64,000 nucleotides of DNA from Rhabditoides inermis (Eukaryota > Nematoda > Chromadorea > Rhabditida > Rhabditidae), in the NCBI GenBank assembly GCA_963966185.1, contig CAWZYM010000247.1, forward strand, positions 101,001-165,000, given 5' to 3'. This document shows, in pieces, positions 11,021-20,552 of the stretch (positions within the stretch are counted from its first letter, which is position 1; every line of letters starts with the position of its first letter). The notes under the pieces were generated by a model. That model saw only the letters and a program-made list of their open reading frames with translations. It searched no databases and was not told where the DNA came from. A program made the position numbers and the translations under genes.

Positions 11021-11762
11021 CTGAAAGTGCTACAAAATCATGCCAGCATACTTTCATTAAAATTTGGATTTTTTATCAACAGTCGAAAAATGATCTCGAT
11101 AAAATGCATTTACGAGCAGATAAAAACATAGTGAGCGCTAGTAGCACATTGGTCAATGCCGCTAGCTTGTTACCGCCGGAAGGCATAATCACAAAATATC
11201 AAAAGTCCACCGCTTGCTATCACGGCTATCAAATCACATGTCGACTTACCGGCTGCGGGGGCGAAGTCAACAATCAGTCGCGGCTTCCTCCTCTCGCGAC
11301 CCAATTAGCGAGTGATAAGCACAGGTAGCCGACGAGTGCTGTAGCGGTGGTGTTTGTACGTGTGGTATCGAGTGGTATAGAGAGGGATAGGGGTATGTAT
11401 GTGATAGTCCTAATCGGGTCTCTCTGCGTGCGTCAGAAAACCTGCCGCCGCGACCATATGCAACTCCTGATCAGCATAAGTGTAAGTCGAGAGAGAGGCA
11501 CGCGCGTCATTCGCGCCCTCCACGCAGACATTTTGGATTGCTCTGAAACAATGTAATCCAAATCGATGTACTGTTGAACATGAACCCACAAAGCGTTTTT
11601 TTTAGGGAGAAACATTCACAATCACAGACTCGAAGTCGGTTTGCGATTATTTTAGTCTTTGAACGCACCTTTTTTTTCTGCGCATAGTTTGGCTTTTCAC
11701 AGTTTGTCGTGTCTGCACTGCCCACTGCACTCAAGTACCCTCACAAAGTCGTCTCATCCACC
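11021..11762. other. Transporter upstream region, no second gene seen
   Basis: Between the first coding exon of the transporter and the tRNA gene. On the minus strand a perfect donor, GTAAGT, at about 11251-11246 follows CCCCCGCAGCCG and could end a 5' untranslated exon. No other coding signal was recognised. Confidence 0.35.
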
Positions 11763-11834
11763 AGCAGCGTGGCGCAGTGGAAGCGTGCTGGGCCCATAAC
11801 CCAGAGGTCAGTGGATCGAAACCACTCGCTGCTA
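11763..11834 (+). tRNA. Initiator tRNA-Met (CAT)
   Basis: A full 72-nt cloverleaf. The acceptor stem is AGCAGCG (11763-11769) with CGCTGCT (11827-11833), and the discriminator base is A. The anticodon stem is CTGGG/CCCAG with loop CCCATAA, so the anticodon is CAT (11795-11797). The T-loop reads ATCGAAA instead of TTCGANN, and the acceptor stem starts with A; both are hallmarks of eukaryotic initiator tRNA. No intron. The D-arm supplies the A-box, and the T-arm supplies a variant B-box. Confidence 0.96.
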
Positions 11835-12327
11835 ATTCTTTAGCTTGACTGAAAATTCCGAGAGCTCAAACAATGCACTTTCACGTTGTGTTTAATGTGT
11901 GAGTGCGTGAAACGCATCATATTTGTATTGGTGTGAATTTCAACGATAAAAATACATGTCTTATCGCTTAAAAGTACTCACCTAAATGTAAATATAGTGG
12001 ATTTATCGTTACGGATTGCAACAAGTTTACAATTATTAACACGAATAGAGAGAGAGAGAGAGAGAGAGAAAGAGGGAGAGAGAGAGAGAGAGAAGTTCAA
12101 AGAACGCAGGTAAGTGTTACTTTAGTCTTTCTCACTTTACGTGAGTTGTTTCAAACGATTTTTAATGACCATCAAACCTGAACGTCAACGATGTTAAAAC
12201 TAAATGTCATGTAAAAATAAATATTTCACCAATTACACTAATACGCACTTTTTGTGAGACATTTATAAGCAGTCCCTAGTGGTTGGTACAAAAGCCTTCA
12301 CAGCGTGTGCATTTCAATAACAACGAG
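11835..12327. other. Intergenic, (GA)n microsatellite at 12049-12092
   Basis: Space between the tRNA and the str-type receptor. It holds a GA-rich run followed by GCAGGTAAGT at about 12105-12114, which could be a 5' untranslated exon boundary of the receptor gene. No coding region recognised. Confidence 0.4.
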
Positions 12328-13861
12328 ATGTGGTCGCCGCACGTGCACGTTGTCGTGGCGTTCGTCACGTCGGCGCTGTCCATGGTCTTCAATCTGTTCC
12401 TCCTGCTGGTCCTTCGCAAGTCCACCACCCACTCGATCACACCGCAGTACCGCTACCTACTCGGCATTTTCGCTCTCGTCAATATATTCTATGCAGTCAC
12501 AAACATCCTTGCCGCGCCGGTAGGCACTCACATTTACACTACCTGAATAGGAAAACAATCAACACGCAATACGATAGGAACATGTTTAAAAGCAGAGTGG
12601 CGTTTGCAATTAGCTTTCATAAACTTTAGTTTTCTTATCGAGTACCTATCCACTTGTCATGTACCGATTTTAAAAGAAGTCGCCACTGTAGCTTCAATCA
12701 GCTTCGTTTCTTTTTGAGGTTACAAAATTTGTATTTGTTCCGATTCTTTTGAAATGCAAAAGGAAAACAAATCTAATTGGTGCTTTATGGAATACATGAA
12801 ACTCTGATTACTGATGTCACTCACTTGTTAGGTGAGCGTGACTGGATTCGACGCGTACATGTTGATCTCGATATCCCCGGTGATCAGTGGATGGAACAGG
12901 ACGCCTTTCCTATTGGCATTCGCAGCGACGTTCATTCTCTGCCTGCTGTCTCTCTCATTCCAGTTCATCTATCGATACATTGTCATTTGCAAGTGAGTGT
13001 ACGTACGAACATCGTCGTTTCCTAAACCGCCACGTACGCAGACCGCAATACATTGCGCTACTTTCCCGCTACGTATTTCTGTATTTTGTATGTTCCGCTT
13101 GTTTTGTTGCTACGTACCTGTACACGGTATATGTTGGGTCTACGCCAGCAAACGTGATACATCAAGTAAGAACACCACATGCAAGCTAATATCTGACACA
13201 ATACTTTTTCAGATCGCTCCTCACATTAATGAGCAGTACGGGATAGACTCGATGGGAGATGGTGTGTTGGGCTTTCAGTACAGAATAGTGAGTGCACAAG
13301 TATAATGTAGCAGCAAAGTTCATGACTCACAGAACTCTACGACTGGTAGTGCTTTCTACAACAACGCGATCTTTGGAGTGGTTGGGACAGTTTTTCAATT
13401 GGTAAAATATCACTTTTTTACTGAACGACGTCAATGATTGGTTTTAGGGAGTGCTAATGATCGCGATATTTGCCTCAACTGTTCAAATCACTCGTGCTTT
13501 TCACGGAAAAACGCTGTCGACAGGATTCCGTAAAATTCAAGCCCAACTCTTTCGAGCGCTCATCATACAGGTTTTTGAACAATGCCTTCATATTTTCTCG
13601 GTTTTTTAGGCGTTCGTCCCATTTTTCTTCAACTTTTTCCCGTTGTGTATCATCGTTTTACTTCCTTTCTTTCGAATCGAGTGTGCTTGGGACAAGGTGC
13701 GCTGTTGTTGTTGTGCATGCACGAGTTTGTTCTGGCAGGGTGTTGTCATGGCTATTTCGATCTATCCAATACTGGATCCACTCATTGTCATCTACTGTAT
13801 CCGGGAACTGCGCGAGGCGTCGAAACGAATATTCGATGGCAAGACTTTTTGTATTGTTTAA
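12328..13861 (+). CDS. str-type 7TM serpentine chemoreceptor
   Basis: Exons 12328-12519, 12832-12992, 13042-13165, 13213-13287, 13333-13401, 13448-13570, 13610-13696 and 13739-13861 join in phase to 317 residues, a normal length for the str family. Hallmarks: FNLFLLLVLRKSTTHS after TM1, YRYLLGIFALVNIFYAV in TM2, the TM5-TM6 link with QAQLFRALIIQ, and the C-terminal SIYPILDPLIVIYCIRELR. These receptors sit in the membrane of sensory neurons and are thought to bind odorants or pheromones; the ligand here is unknown. An upstream in-frame ATG at 12283 would add 15 residues, but 12328 gives the usual short N-terminus. All introns except the first (312 bp) are under 60 bp. Confidence 0.88.
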
Positions 13862-15120
13862 ATCATATCGTGCGAATAGATTTTTGTGTCGAAAAAAATA
13901 ACACTTGATGAAACAATCATTTTGTAGGGACGTCGATCCTGGTGGCTTCTTCTCTAAGCGCGCAACCGGTGTCCAATACTTTCTTAAGTTCGTCTACGTC
14001 CAGAGTCTACAATGTTTCATCACACGCCTGAGCAGAGAACTTGAATGCGGTGGTGTACGCAACGGGACAGTGGACTTGCATCTCGTACACTCTGTGTAAA
14101 GTTTCCAGGACTGTTTTGTGTTTTGTCTTTTTTGTCAAAGTAGTAAAATAAAACTAGATTGTGGTGAGTGATTGTGTTCCTTATAATACTTGTTTTCTTC
14201 TTCCTTTTTTTTGATTTGATGGTATAAACAGTCAAACTACACATTGTACACTTACTAACTTACTTGAATATTTGAATGCTCTTTCAGCTCGCAAGCGCGG
14301 AGCCCGTCTTTAGCTACAGTGAACGGTTTCGAGCTGCAGTTGCCCACTGCTCATAGTCGTTCCTGCGCCTGTAGAACAGTTTTGTAATATTGCGGACAGA
14401 ATCTGCCCAGCGATTTGGCGGCCGGATTCTCGAGTCTGGGTTCTCGAGTTACATTGAGCAGCCTCCAATCGCTAGAAGATGTACACACATGTGAAATAAA
14501 CATTCGAATACAGTTTATCCGATCCACAACAGTCAAACTAGCATGGACGAGAGCGGCGCAATAGCTTTCAATCGAACCCTAATAACGAGACTATCACTTA
14601 ACTTTGAGTCGAGTTACAGCCAGCTGGCTATCTTGCTCCAGATGGCTATCTTAGATGCAATTATGAACAACGTGTTTGAAGCATTTTGCTTTTTAAAGAT
14701 GTTTGGAAATGTCAACTTTTTTATTTAAAATTGCGTCACTGAGTGTTTCATTAATCCAACGGGAACTCACTGAAGCCGGCTATAACTCAAGTAGAGCTTA
14801 TGTCCAATTTCTGAAAGCATCTAGACAAGCTCCATCAGATAAGGGCTGTAGTTGATCTGAAGATGGGTGAGAGTGGGTGATGTTGCACTGTTGCAGCAGA
14901 TGAAGCTGTGGACGCCTTCGAACTTTTAAGCTACAAGTTTGGCGTACTGTAAACAGCAAACCTAACTACCAGTATATTTTACTGATGGTATGGTCAGTAT
15001 GTTCCTGTTGAAACAATAACGCATACCCTATTGAATTACGATACTTGGTATGATACAAAGTAGTTTCAGAGGCATCCGAGTGAAAAAGTTTTTAAAGTAT
15101 ATTTTTTACTTCCCACCTCT
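13862..15120. other. Intergenic, no gene recognised
   Basis: A minus-strand frame at 14351-14536 ends in the coding-looking string GRFCPQYYKTVLQAQERL, and a plus-strand frame at 14543-14728 is open for 61 codons. Neither has recognisable homology or convincing splice partners. The rest is low-complexity AT-rich sequence. Confidence 0.3.
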
Positions 15121-15268
15121 TCATTCGATATCACATGGTCCTTTCCTGTCCATGAAGACTGCATCTCCGAGAGTGATTGGTCCCTTTTTTCTTTTTTCCA
15201 ATTCTGTCCAGATTTCGATCAGCTCATCTTTGTTAACCAGAGCAGCGTTGGACGGAAAACATCAGTTA
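15121..15268 (-). other. Coding-like fragment, unassigned
   Basis: A minus-strand frame of about 46 codons ends in a stop at 15121-15123. It contains NKDELIEIWTELEKRKKGP and LGDAVFMDRKGPCDIE, with a composition more like protein than the surrounding AT-rich DNA. I do not recognise the family. It may be a relic of a transposon or an exon of a gene continuing with the pieces at 15740-16013. Confidence 0.25.
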
Positions 15269-15739
15269 TTCAGTTATCAAAGTTCAATAATGGCAGTCAT
15301 CAATACAACTAACTAATGCCATAAAGAAATCGTGTTCTGCCAAGAAAAGTTAGAAATACGGCAACACAACAGGGAGTTTACAATGCGGCAAACATTGAAA
15401 TGACCCTTAGACCCTAAACATTTAGCAACTTAAAGGATGACTACGGGCAATAAAATTTGGTCCCGCCACGAAGTCCCTGGGACGTCTTTCAAGTCGCAAT
15501 ATCTCTGTTATTTCAAAAGATATCAAAATGTGTTCAATAGGTCATTGCAATGCTTTTGAGAGTTCCCCGGAACTGCGTTGACCGATTTTTGAAAACTTCA
15601 TTTTTCAGCTAGTTATAGCCTATTTCCAATATGGACTAAACCTGTATTTTTGGCGATAATTCATTTCAAACAAATTTTCAGAACTTTTCATCTAGTAGGT
15701 GTTTCTAGCCATTATGAAAGTCATCTTTTAAAGCAAAAA

Positions 15740-16013
15740 CTATGGCATAAACAAATGTTGCCCGGATACATCCTTCAAGGCTTCTGATAAGGCAAATATC
15801 AACTTGGGAAGTGACATCAGTAAAAGCTGAATTGTCCGTCTCTATGAAAAAAGAATGTTCAAAGTTGAGATACTACGAATACTTTCCTCTTACCGTGTCC
15901 ACATCAATATCGGATAATCGAAGATTCAAAAGAAGATCCAAAAGCGGACTGTCTCCATATGTTTTAACTTTTTTCCACAAGCCCTTGGAGCCCTTCAGCT
16001 TGGAGTTTTTCAA
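15740..16013 (-). other. Possible terminal exons of an unrecognised gene
   Basis: Two minus-strand pieces, about 16013-15894 and 15841-15740, join in phase through an intron with GTAAGA and TTTTTTCATAG signals. The first contains GSKGLWKKVKTYGDSPLLDL and LRLSDIDVDT. The second contains LPKLIFALSEALKDVSGQ and then a stop. No function can be assigned, and I could not find the upstream start. Confidence 0.3.
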
Positions 16014-16790
16014 CTTTAGTCAACGACGATGTCTCCAAAAGTCCTGAATAAAAAAAGTATTTAAAATTTACAAAATAAAAAAAATCTTCATAAAACTCTC
16101 CCGTTTCATTTACGCCTCTGATTTTCGCTAGTAAAAATTAAATTGATGTGTTTTGACACAGTCACACAGTCAAAACTGTAATGTAATGAACTCACTCACT
16201 CTGAGTGGTTGAATAGTGCAATATACTACTACGCACATGCATAGGAGTAGTGGGATTGTTAATAAATGCATAGCTAGACTATCCACTAGTCTGGCTTTGG
16301 TTGATTTAAACACATTTCTTATCGGTTGTTTACGTGATTTTTTTTTAATTCTCGAACTTGTCAATGAAGTACTGATACTGATAATAATTCACGAACAAAC
16401 TATCCGAGTGTTTATTTGTGTTCATATCTTACTGGAAAAGGTCACTCATGTTTGCACTCGTACGTTTTATCTACAGTGGGTGAACGGACTATTTTATTCG
16501 TTCGAATGGCGAGAGACAATGGAAAAGTGAGATAGCGGACACGCTGGCCGTCTGCGCTTATGGAGTGGTTAAGAATCAACGCGTGTATCTGTATATGATT
16601 CATCAGGTTGCAAAATTGTCAGTGGTAGATTTTAACACTCACCATTCACGAGGAGTGTTTGTGATGCCACAGTGGCGGATCCGGCTCATATTGTGTACAG
16701 GGGTAGCCCAAGGGGTCCCACATCGACGGCCAGAAGTAAAAGTGCAACGGACCTTTTTTTTGGATGTTTTGCGTTACGTTTTGTTTCTTG
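16014..16790. other. Intergenic, no gene recognised
   Basis: AT-rich sequence with short open frames only. I see no splice-connected coding region and no clear repeat. Confidence 0.35.
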
Positions 16791-16887
16791 TTGCTTCTGT
16801 AAACATGTTGCTTCTGTAAACATGTTGCTTCCGGCCACCCGGTCTGTAAACAGTCTGTAAACCGGTCTGTAAACAGACCGGGTGGCC
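16791..16887. repeat. 17-bp tandem repeat plus 14-bp hairpin
   Basis: Two copies of TTGCTTCTGTAAACATG stand at 16791-16824, with the start of a third. Next comes a perfect inverted repeat, GGCCACCCGGTCTG (16833-16846) and CAGACCGGGTGGCC (16874-16887). The 27-bp loop holds further TCTGTAAAC units. The right arm runs into the tRNA-like block. Confidence 0.8.
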
Positions 16888-16943
16888 GAGTGGTGTAGTG
16901 ATCGGCGTGGCAAGCGAGGGACGCGGGTTCGATCCCTGCTGCC
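16881..16943 (+). other. tRNA-like pseudogene
   Basis: GGTGGC and GCTGCC can pair as an acceptor stem with two wobbles. A D-arm (CCGA...TCGG) and a good T-arm (GCGGG-TTCGATC-CCTGC) are present. The anticodon arm is shortened and does not pair, so this is a degenerate or tRNA-derived copy. Confidence 0.5.
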
Positions 16944-17625
16944 GCTATACGTTTTGCTGATTCAATTCGGACTTCACGTCAGACGTCACGTCAGCGTCAG
17001 ACGGAGGCCGACTTTTTATGCTTATCTAGCAGCATGTTTGCGTCGCACAGAGGCTCGGATAATAGGGATTTCTTGGCTAGCTGGTCAAAAGTTTTGTCCT
17101 TCTCCACCTCCTCGGCATGCTCGGTTGACGCATGCGCCGACACGATGCCGGTCTTTTTCTCGTTCTTCTGCATCCACGTAGATGAGAGTTGATGAGGATC
17201 TTGTTTACATTGGCGAAGGTGAAGATGATTATCAGTCACCCCTCGCACTGATCTAGCAGTATCCAGGCAAACAGCATCCCAACAGCCATGACTGGGTACA
17301 CTTCGCGCCTACTTAGATTAGATTAACGTTAAAAATTTTTTTAATAACAACAGTTTTTTTGTCGACGGCGACTTGGAGGCAACTCAGCGCGAACCAGGCG
17401 GTGATTCGCCCGGTTGTATATGAGTATTTTCCCAGTATTTGGTGACCTGCAAACTTCGACAGTTCGACATGTAACAACATTTCGAACATTCAAAGATTTC
17501 AAATTCTGACCATGTTGGTGACGCACTGGAGCCCCTATTTTTGGTCACGCCATGCCAATCATTCCCTTATCATCCATGCGACGATGGAACGCTAGGACTA
17601 CTCCCACTAGATTCCCAATTATTAT
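16944..17625. other. Intergenic, no gene recognised
   Basis: No splice-supported coding region, RNA gene or repeat was recognised here. Confidence 0.35.
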
Positions 17626-17936
17626 TCAAAAGTACTTCCAAGAAAAAGTAGTTGGTTTGTACTGTTGTCTCAGTTGAGCAAAAGGACTGACATGTTTTCA
17701 ATGGAGATATGTGCCAACAGGCTCTCTCTCATACCAGTGCAAAGCGGCCATATTATAATAAACGCGTTTACGAAGTTATGCAGTTATTATCTAAAAGCAC
17801 AACTTCTGTTGTAACATAACACGTCGAATAATGCTGAGAGCCTGTTTGCACATGTCTCTATTGAAAACATGTCAGTCCTTTTGCTCAACTGAGACAACAG
17901 AACAAACCAACTACTTTTACTTGGAAGTACTTTTGA
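17626..17936. mobile_element. MITE with 101-bp terminal inverted repeats
   Basis: The left arm 17626-17726, starting TCAAAAGTACTTCCAAG, is an almost exact reverse complement of the right arm 17836-17936, with only scattered mismatches. About 109 bp separate the arms and no protein is encoded. This is the structure of a foldback or miniature inverted-repeat DNA element. I could not identify a target duplication with confidence, so the superfamily is open. Confidence 0.8.
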
Positions 17937-18295
17937 AAGATAATATCTGTCCTTTTCTTAAGTTTTGTTTCACAAAATTACATTTTCATACACGTTCGCG
18001 ATTCGCTGCGAGGATACCGACGCGCACCCGCTATTCGCCTCTCTCTCTCTCTCTCTCCTGCTGCCGGAAAGCAGCTGGCTTCGACGCGCAAGCGCGTGCG
18101 CTTCAGCAACTGTTTGAAGACCAGACTCCATGGCACAGTTCACGGCAAACACACATTACCCAGAAACCTACTTCAAAAAATGTGCCATCAAATTTTTATT
18201 CGAACACATCGTTGGTGTTTACATAATGCGGGCGTGATCGTTCAACGATTCTAAAGATGATAGGGGACAGTGTGGTGCTTCGGCCAAAGTATTAT
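17937..18295. other. Intergenic, 3' side of the kinase gene
   Basis: It contains a minus-strand AATAAA (forward TTTATT at 18195-18200), about 96 bp past the kinase stop, a plausible poly(A) signal. A short CT run lies near 18040-18058. No other gene seen. Confidence 0.5.
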
Positions 18296-19787
18296 TTAGA
18301 AAACGCCGCCTCCAGGCTTCTCCCAGTCGTAGGGGAACTCCTGAACGCCCATCGAAGTGAACGCCTGACGCATCTGAGCGTAGATCTGCGCGTACGGAGG
18401 AGCGTCGTAGAACTGAAATAAGAGCAGGTGAGATAGGGGAGGAGAGGAGGGGAAGGAAGCAGGGAATACCTTGAGAGCATCGAGCTGCTGGGTGATACCG
18501 ATCAGCTCCTTGGGGCATCCGTTGAACAGCTCATTCAGTCCAGGCATCTGGTGGCAGCGCTTCTTGTACTCTCCCACCTGCAACAATACCGTATAGGTAC
18601 GGAGCTAAGGTGCCGTAGACTGTAGACTACCATAAACATCTAGTGGGCTCGTTTGACAAGACGTTTGACAAGCGAGTTGACAAGATCAGAACTCATTAGA
18701 TTCTGTTTTCACTTGACAAAGTCTTCCTGATTACCCAAGATCGAGCCCGCGGACTGCTGCTTACTAAGCGAGAGCGTTACCAGGTTACCACCATGCCACG
18801 TGGTCATGTGAGAGCATCGCGACTTAGAGATATGAAACCAAGGAAAATCTGCAATGCATTTTCTTTAGTATACTGTATGTTCGAAATCCACAAAATGAAA
18901 AGTCCTGTCGAAAAGTCCTGAGCTAAGTGAGAGCCCATTAAAGGGTCTACTTACCTGGTTCATGTCCTGGACGTTCTTCCAGGGGAGGGCTCCGACAGTG
19001 AGCTCGACCTGCATGTAGACCCATGTCTCGACGTCGTCCTTGCGACACAGCTCCCTCTGCAGATGGCAGGAGATGGGCGCGTAGCGGACAGTTCCGCGGA
19101 AGCCGGCGGCCGCGCGCGGCTTGCGGATCACGCCAGTGTCGTTGGTGAACTTGCGGCACATTCCGAAGTCGAGCACGTACACCTTGCGAAGCTCGTTCAG
19201 CTCCTGACGGCCGACCGTGTAGTTTCCGGGCTTCACATCCCTGTGCAGGTATCCGATGTTGTGCAGATCCTCCAGAGCTTCCAGAGCCTGGATTCCCACT
19301 CCGATCGCAGATCCCATCGAAAGATGCTCGGCCGTGCCCGCCTTGCGAAGATCCTACAACGCATACGGTACCAGGAGTGAATACGGTAGAGTACAGTACC
19401 TGAAGCGACTTTCCGACGAGGGTCATGACGACATAGTTGAAGTTTCCGTAGCGTCCCTTGTCCTCGATCTTGCAGAAGTGACGTCCGCCCTTCTTTCCCA
19501 GCTCGGACAACACAACCACCTCCAGTTTCAGCACCTACGGAGTACGGTAGATTACAGTACTCCTCGGGATTCCTAAAGTACCTGGATCTGCTCGTTAGCA
19601 CCCTCGACCTTGAGGGCGTACTGGCCAGTGGGGTCGGAACACTTGTAGACGGCACCGAATCCTCCCTCTCCCAGCTTCTTGTCGATCATCCAGCGATCGA
19701 CCTGCAAGCGGCGGCGTCAGGAGGAGGAGGGGGGGAGCAGGGGCGGACCTGGGTGCCAGGCTGGATCTGCACGAGCTCAGCAGCCAT
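18296..19787 (-). CDS. Casein-kinase-1-like (TTBK-type) protein kinase
   Basis: Exons 19787-19749, 19701-19582, 19534-19400, 19353-18955, 18577-18470 and 18412-18296 give 305 residues, a stand-alone kinase domain with a short tail. Motifs in order: Gly loop GEGGFGAVY, catalytic lysine in YALKVE, catalytic loop HRDVKPGNY, DFGMCRKF, GTVRYAPISCH in the activation segment, and DVETWVYMQVEL. This layout is typical of the greatly expanded worm CK1/TTBK-like family, many members of which are expressed in the male germ line; that role is inferred from the family, not from this sequence. The predicted activity is Ser/Thr phosphorylation. Most introns are 46-57 bp, apart from the 377-bp fourth intron. 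All key catalytic residues are intact. Confidence 0.93.
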
Positions 19788-20552
19788 CTTAGAAGCTACG
19801 ACGAAGGAATGTCCTCCACTCGACCGGCCGGCCCGCTTTTATTCGCCCCCCGCTACCAGTCCAATGAGAATGCAAATCACAACGCGCTTGGATGTTTATG
19901 CAATTATTCCAATCGCCAGGGGTCGAAACAAATCACGTCACTGGTGTATCATTTGTAGACGGGTTTTCCATTTACAGCCATTCATCGAGGGCATGTTATT
20001 GTGAAATCATCCCCACATGCAAACCAGGAATAAGAGCGACTCCGACTGGTCCTACAGTAACCGCGTATACTTTGTCGATGTATCTTGTTTCCTGAAAGGT
20101 ATAGGCGGGGGATCGATCGATCCAAGGATAAGAGGGAGAGTGCAGGTGGTCTTTGTTAACGAACGCCGCTACTCCAAACGCTCTCAACCCCTGACTTCGA
20201 TTGCATCTTCAGTGGTACCTACAGCATCTCTCTCTTCCCACCTCTCTTTTCCCACGCAGACAGCAGCGGCGGGTCCGTCTCGGCTGTGGCGAATACAGCT
20301 TGGCAGGCAGCGGCTCCGACACAACCCCCTGTTTAATTCCGACATTGCGGCCCGGAACGGCAGCGTCTGTAGATCATCGTCTTTTATATCTAGTTCAGAA
20401 CGAAGTATCCAAGACGATGGCCAGGACGAAGAACAAGTTATCTAATTCCTAACGACCTTTGCGTTTAGTACGCCTACATGCACGTTTGAATAATTCATTG
20501 TGTGCGTAATAGAAAACAGCTGGTTAGCTAAAAAAAAAGATTTTTTTGTAAA
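19788..20552. other. Kinase and amide-synthetase-like divergent intergenic region
   Basis: The minus-strand sequence GAATAAAAGC (19834-19842) could be a TATA-like element for the kinase. Plus-strand frames at 20017-20452 are open but show no recognisable domain. I looked here for the missing N-terminal glutaminase exons of the ASNSD1-like gene and did not find a convincing one. Confidence 0.4.
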
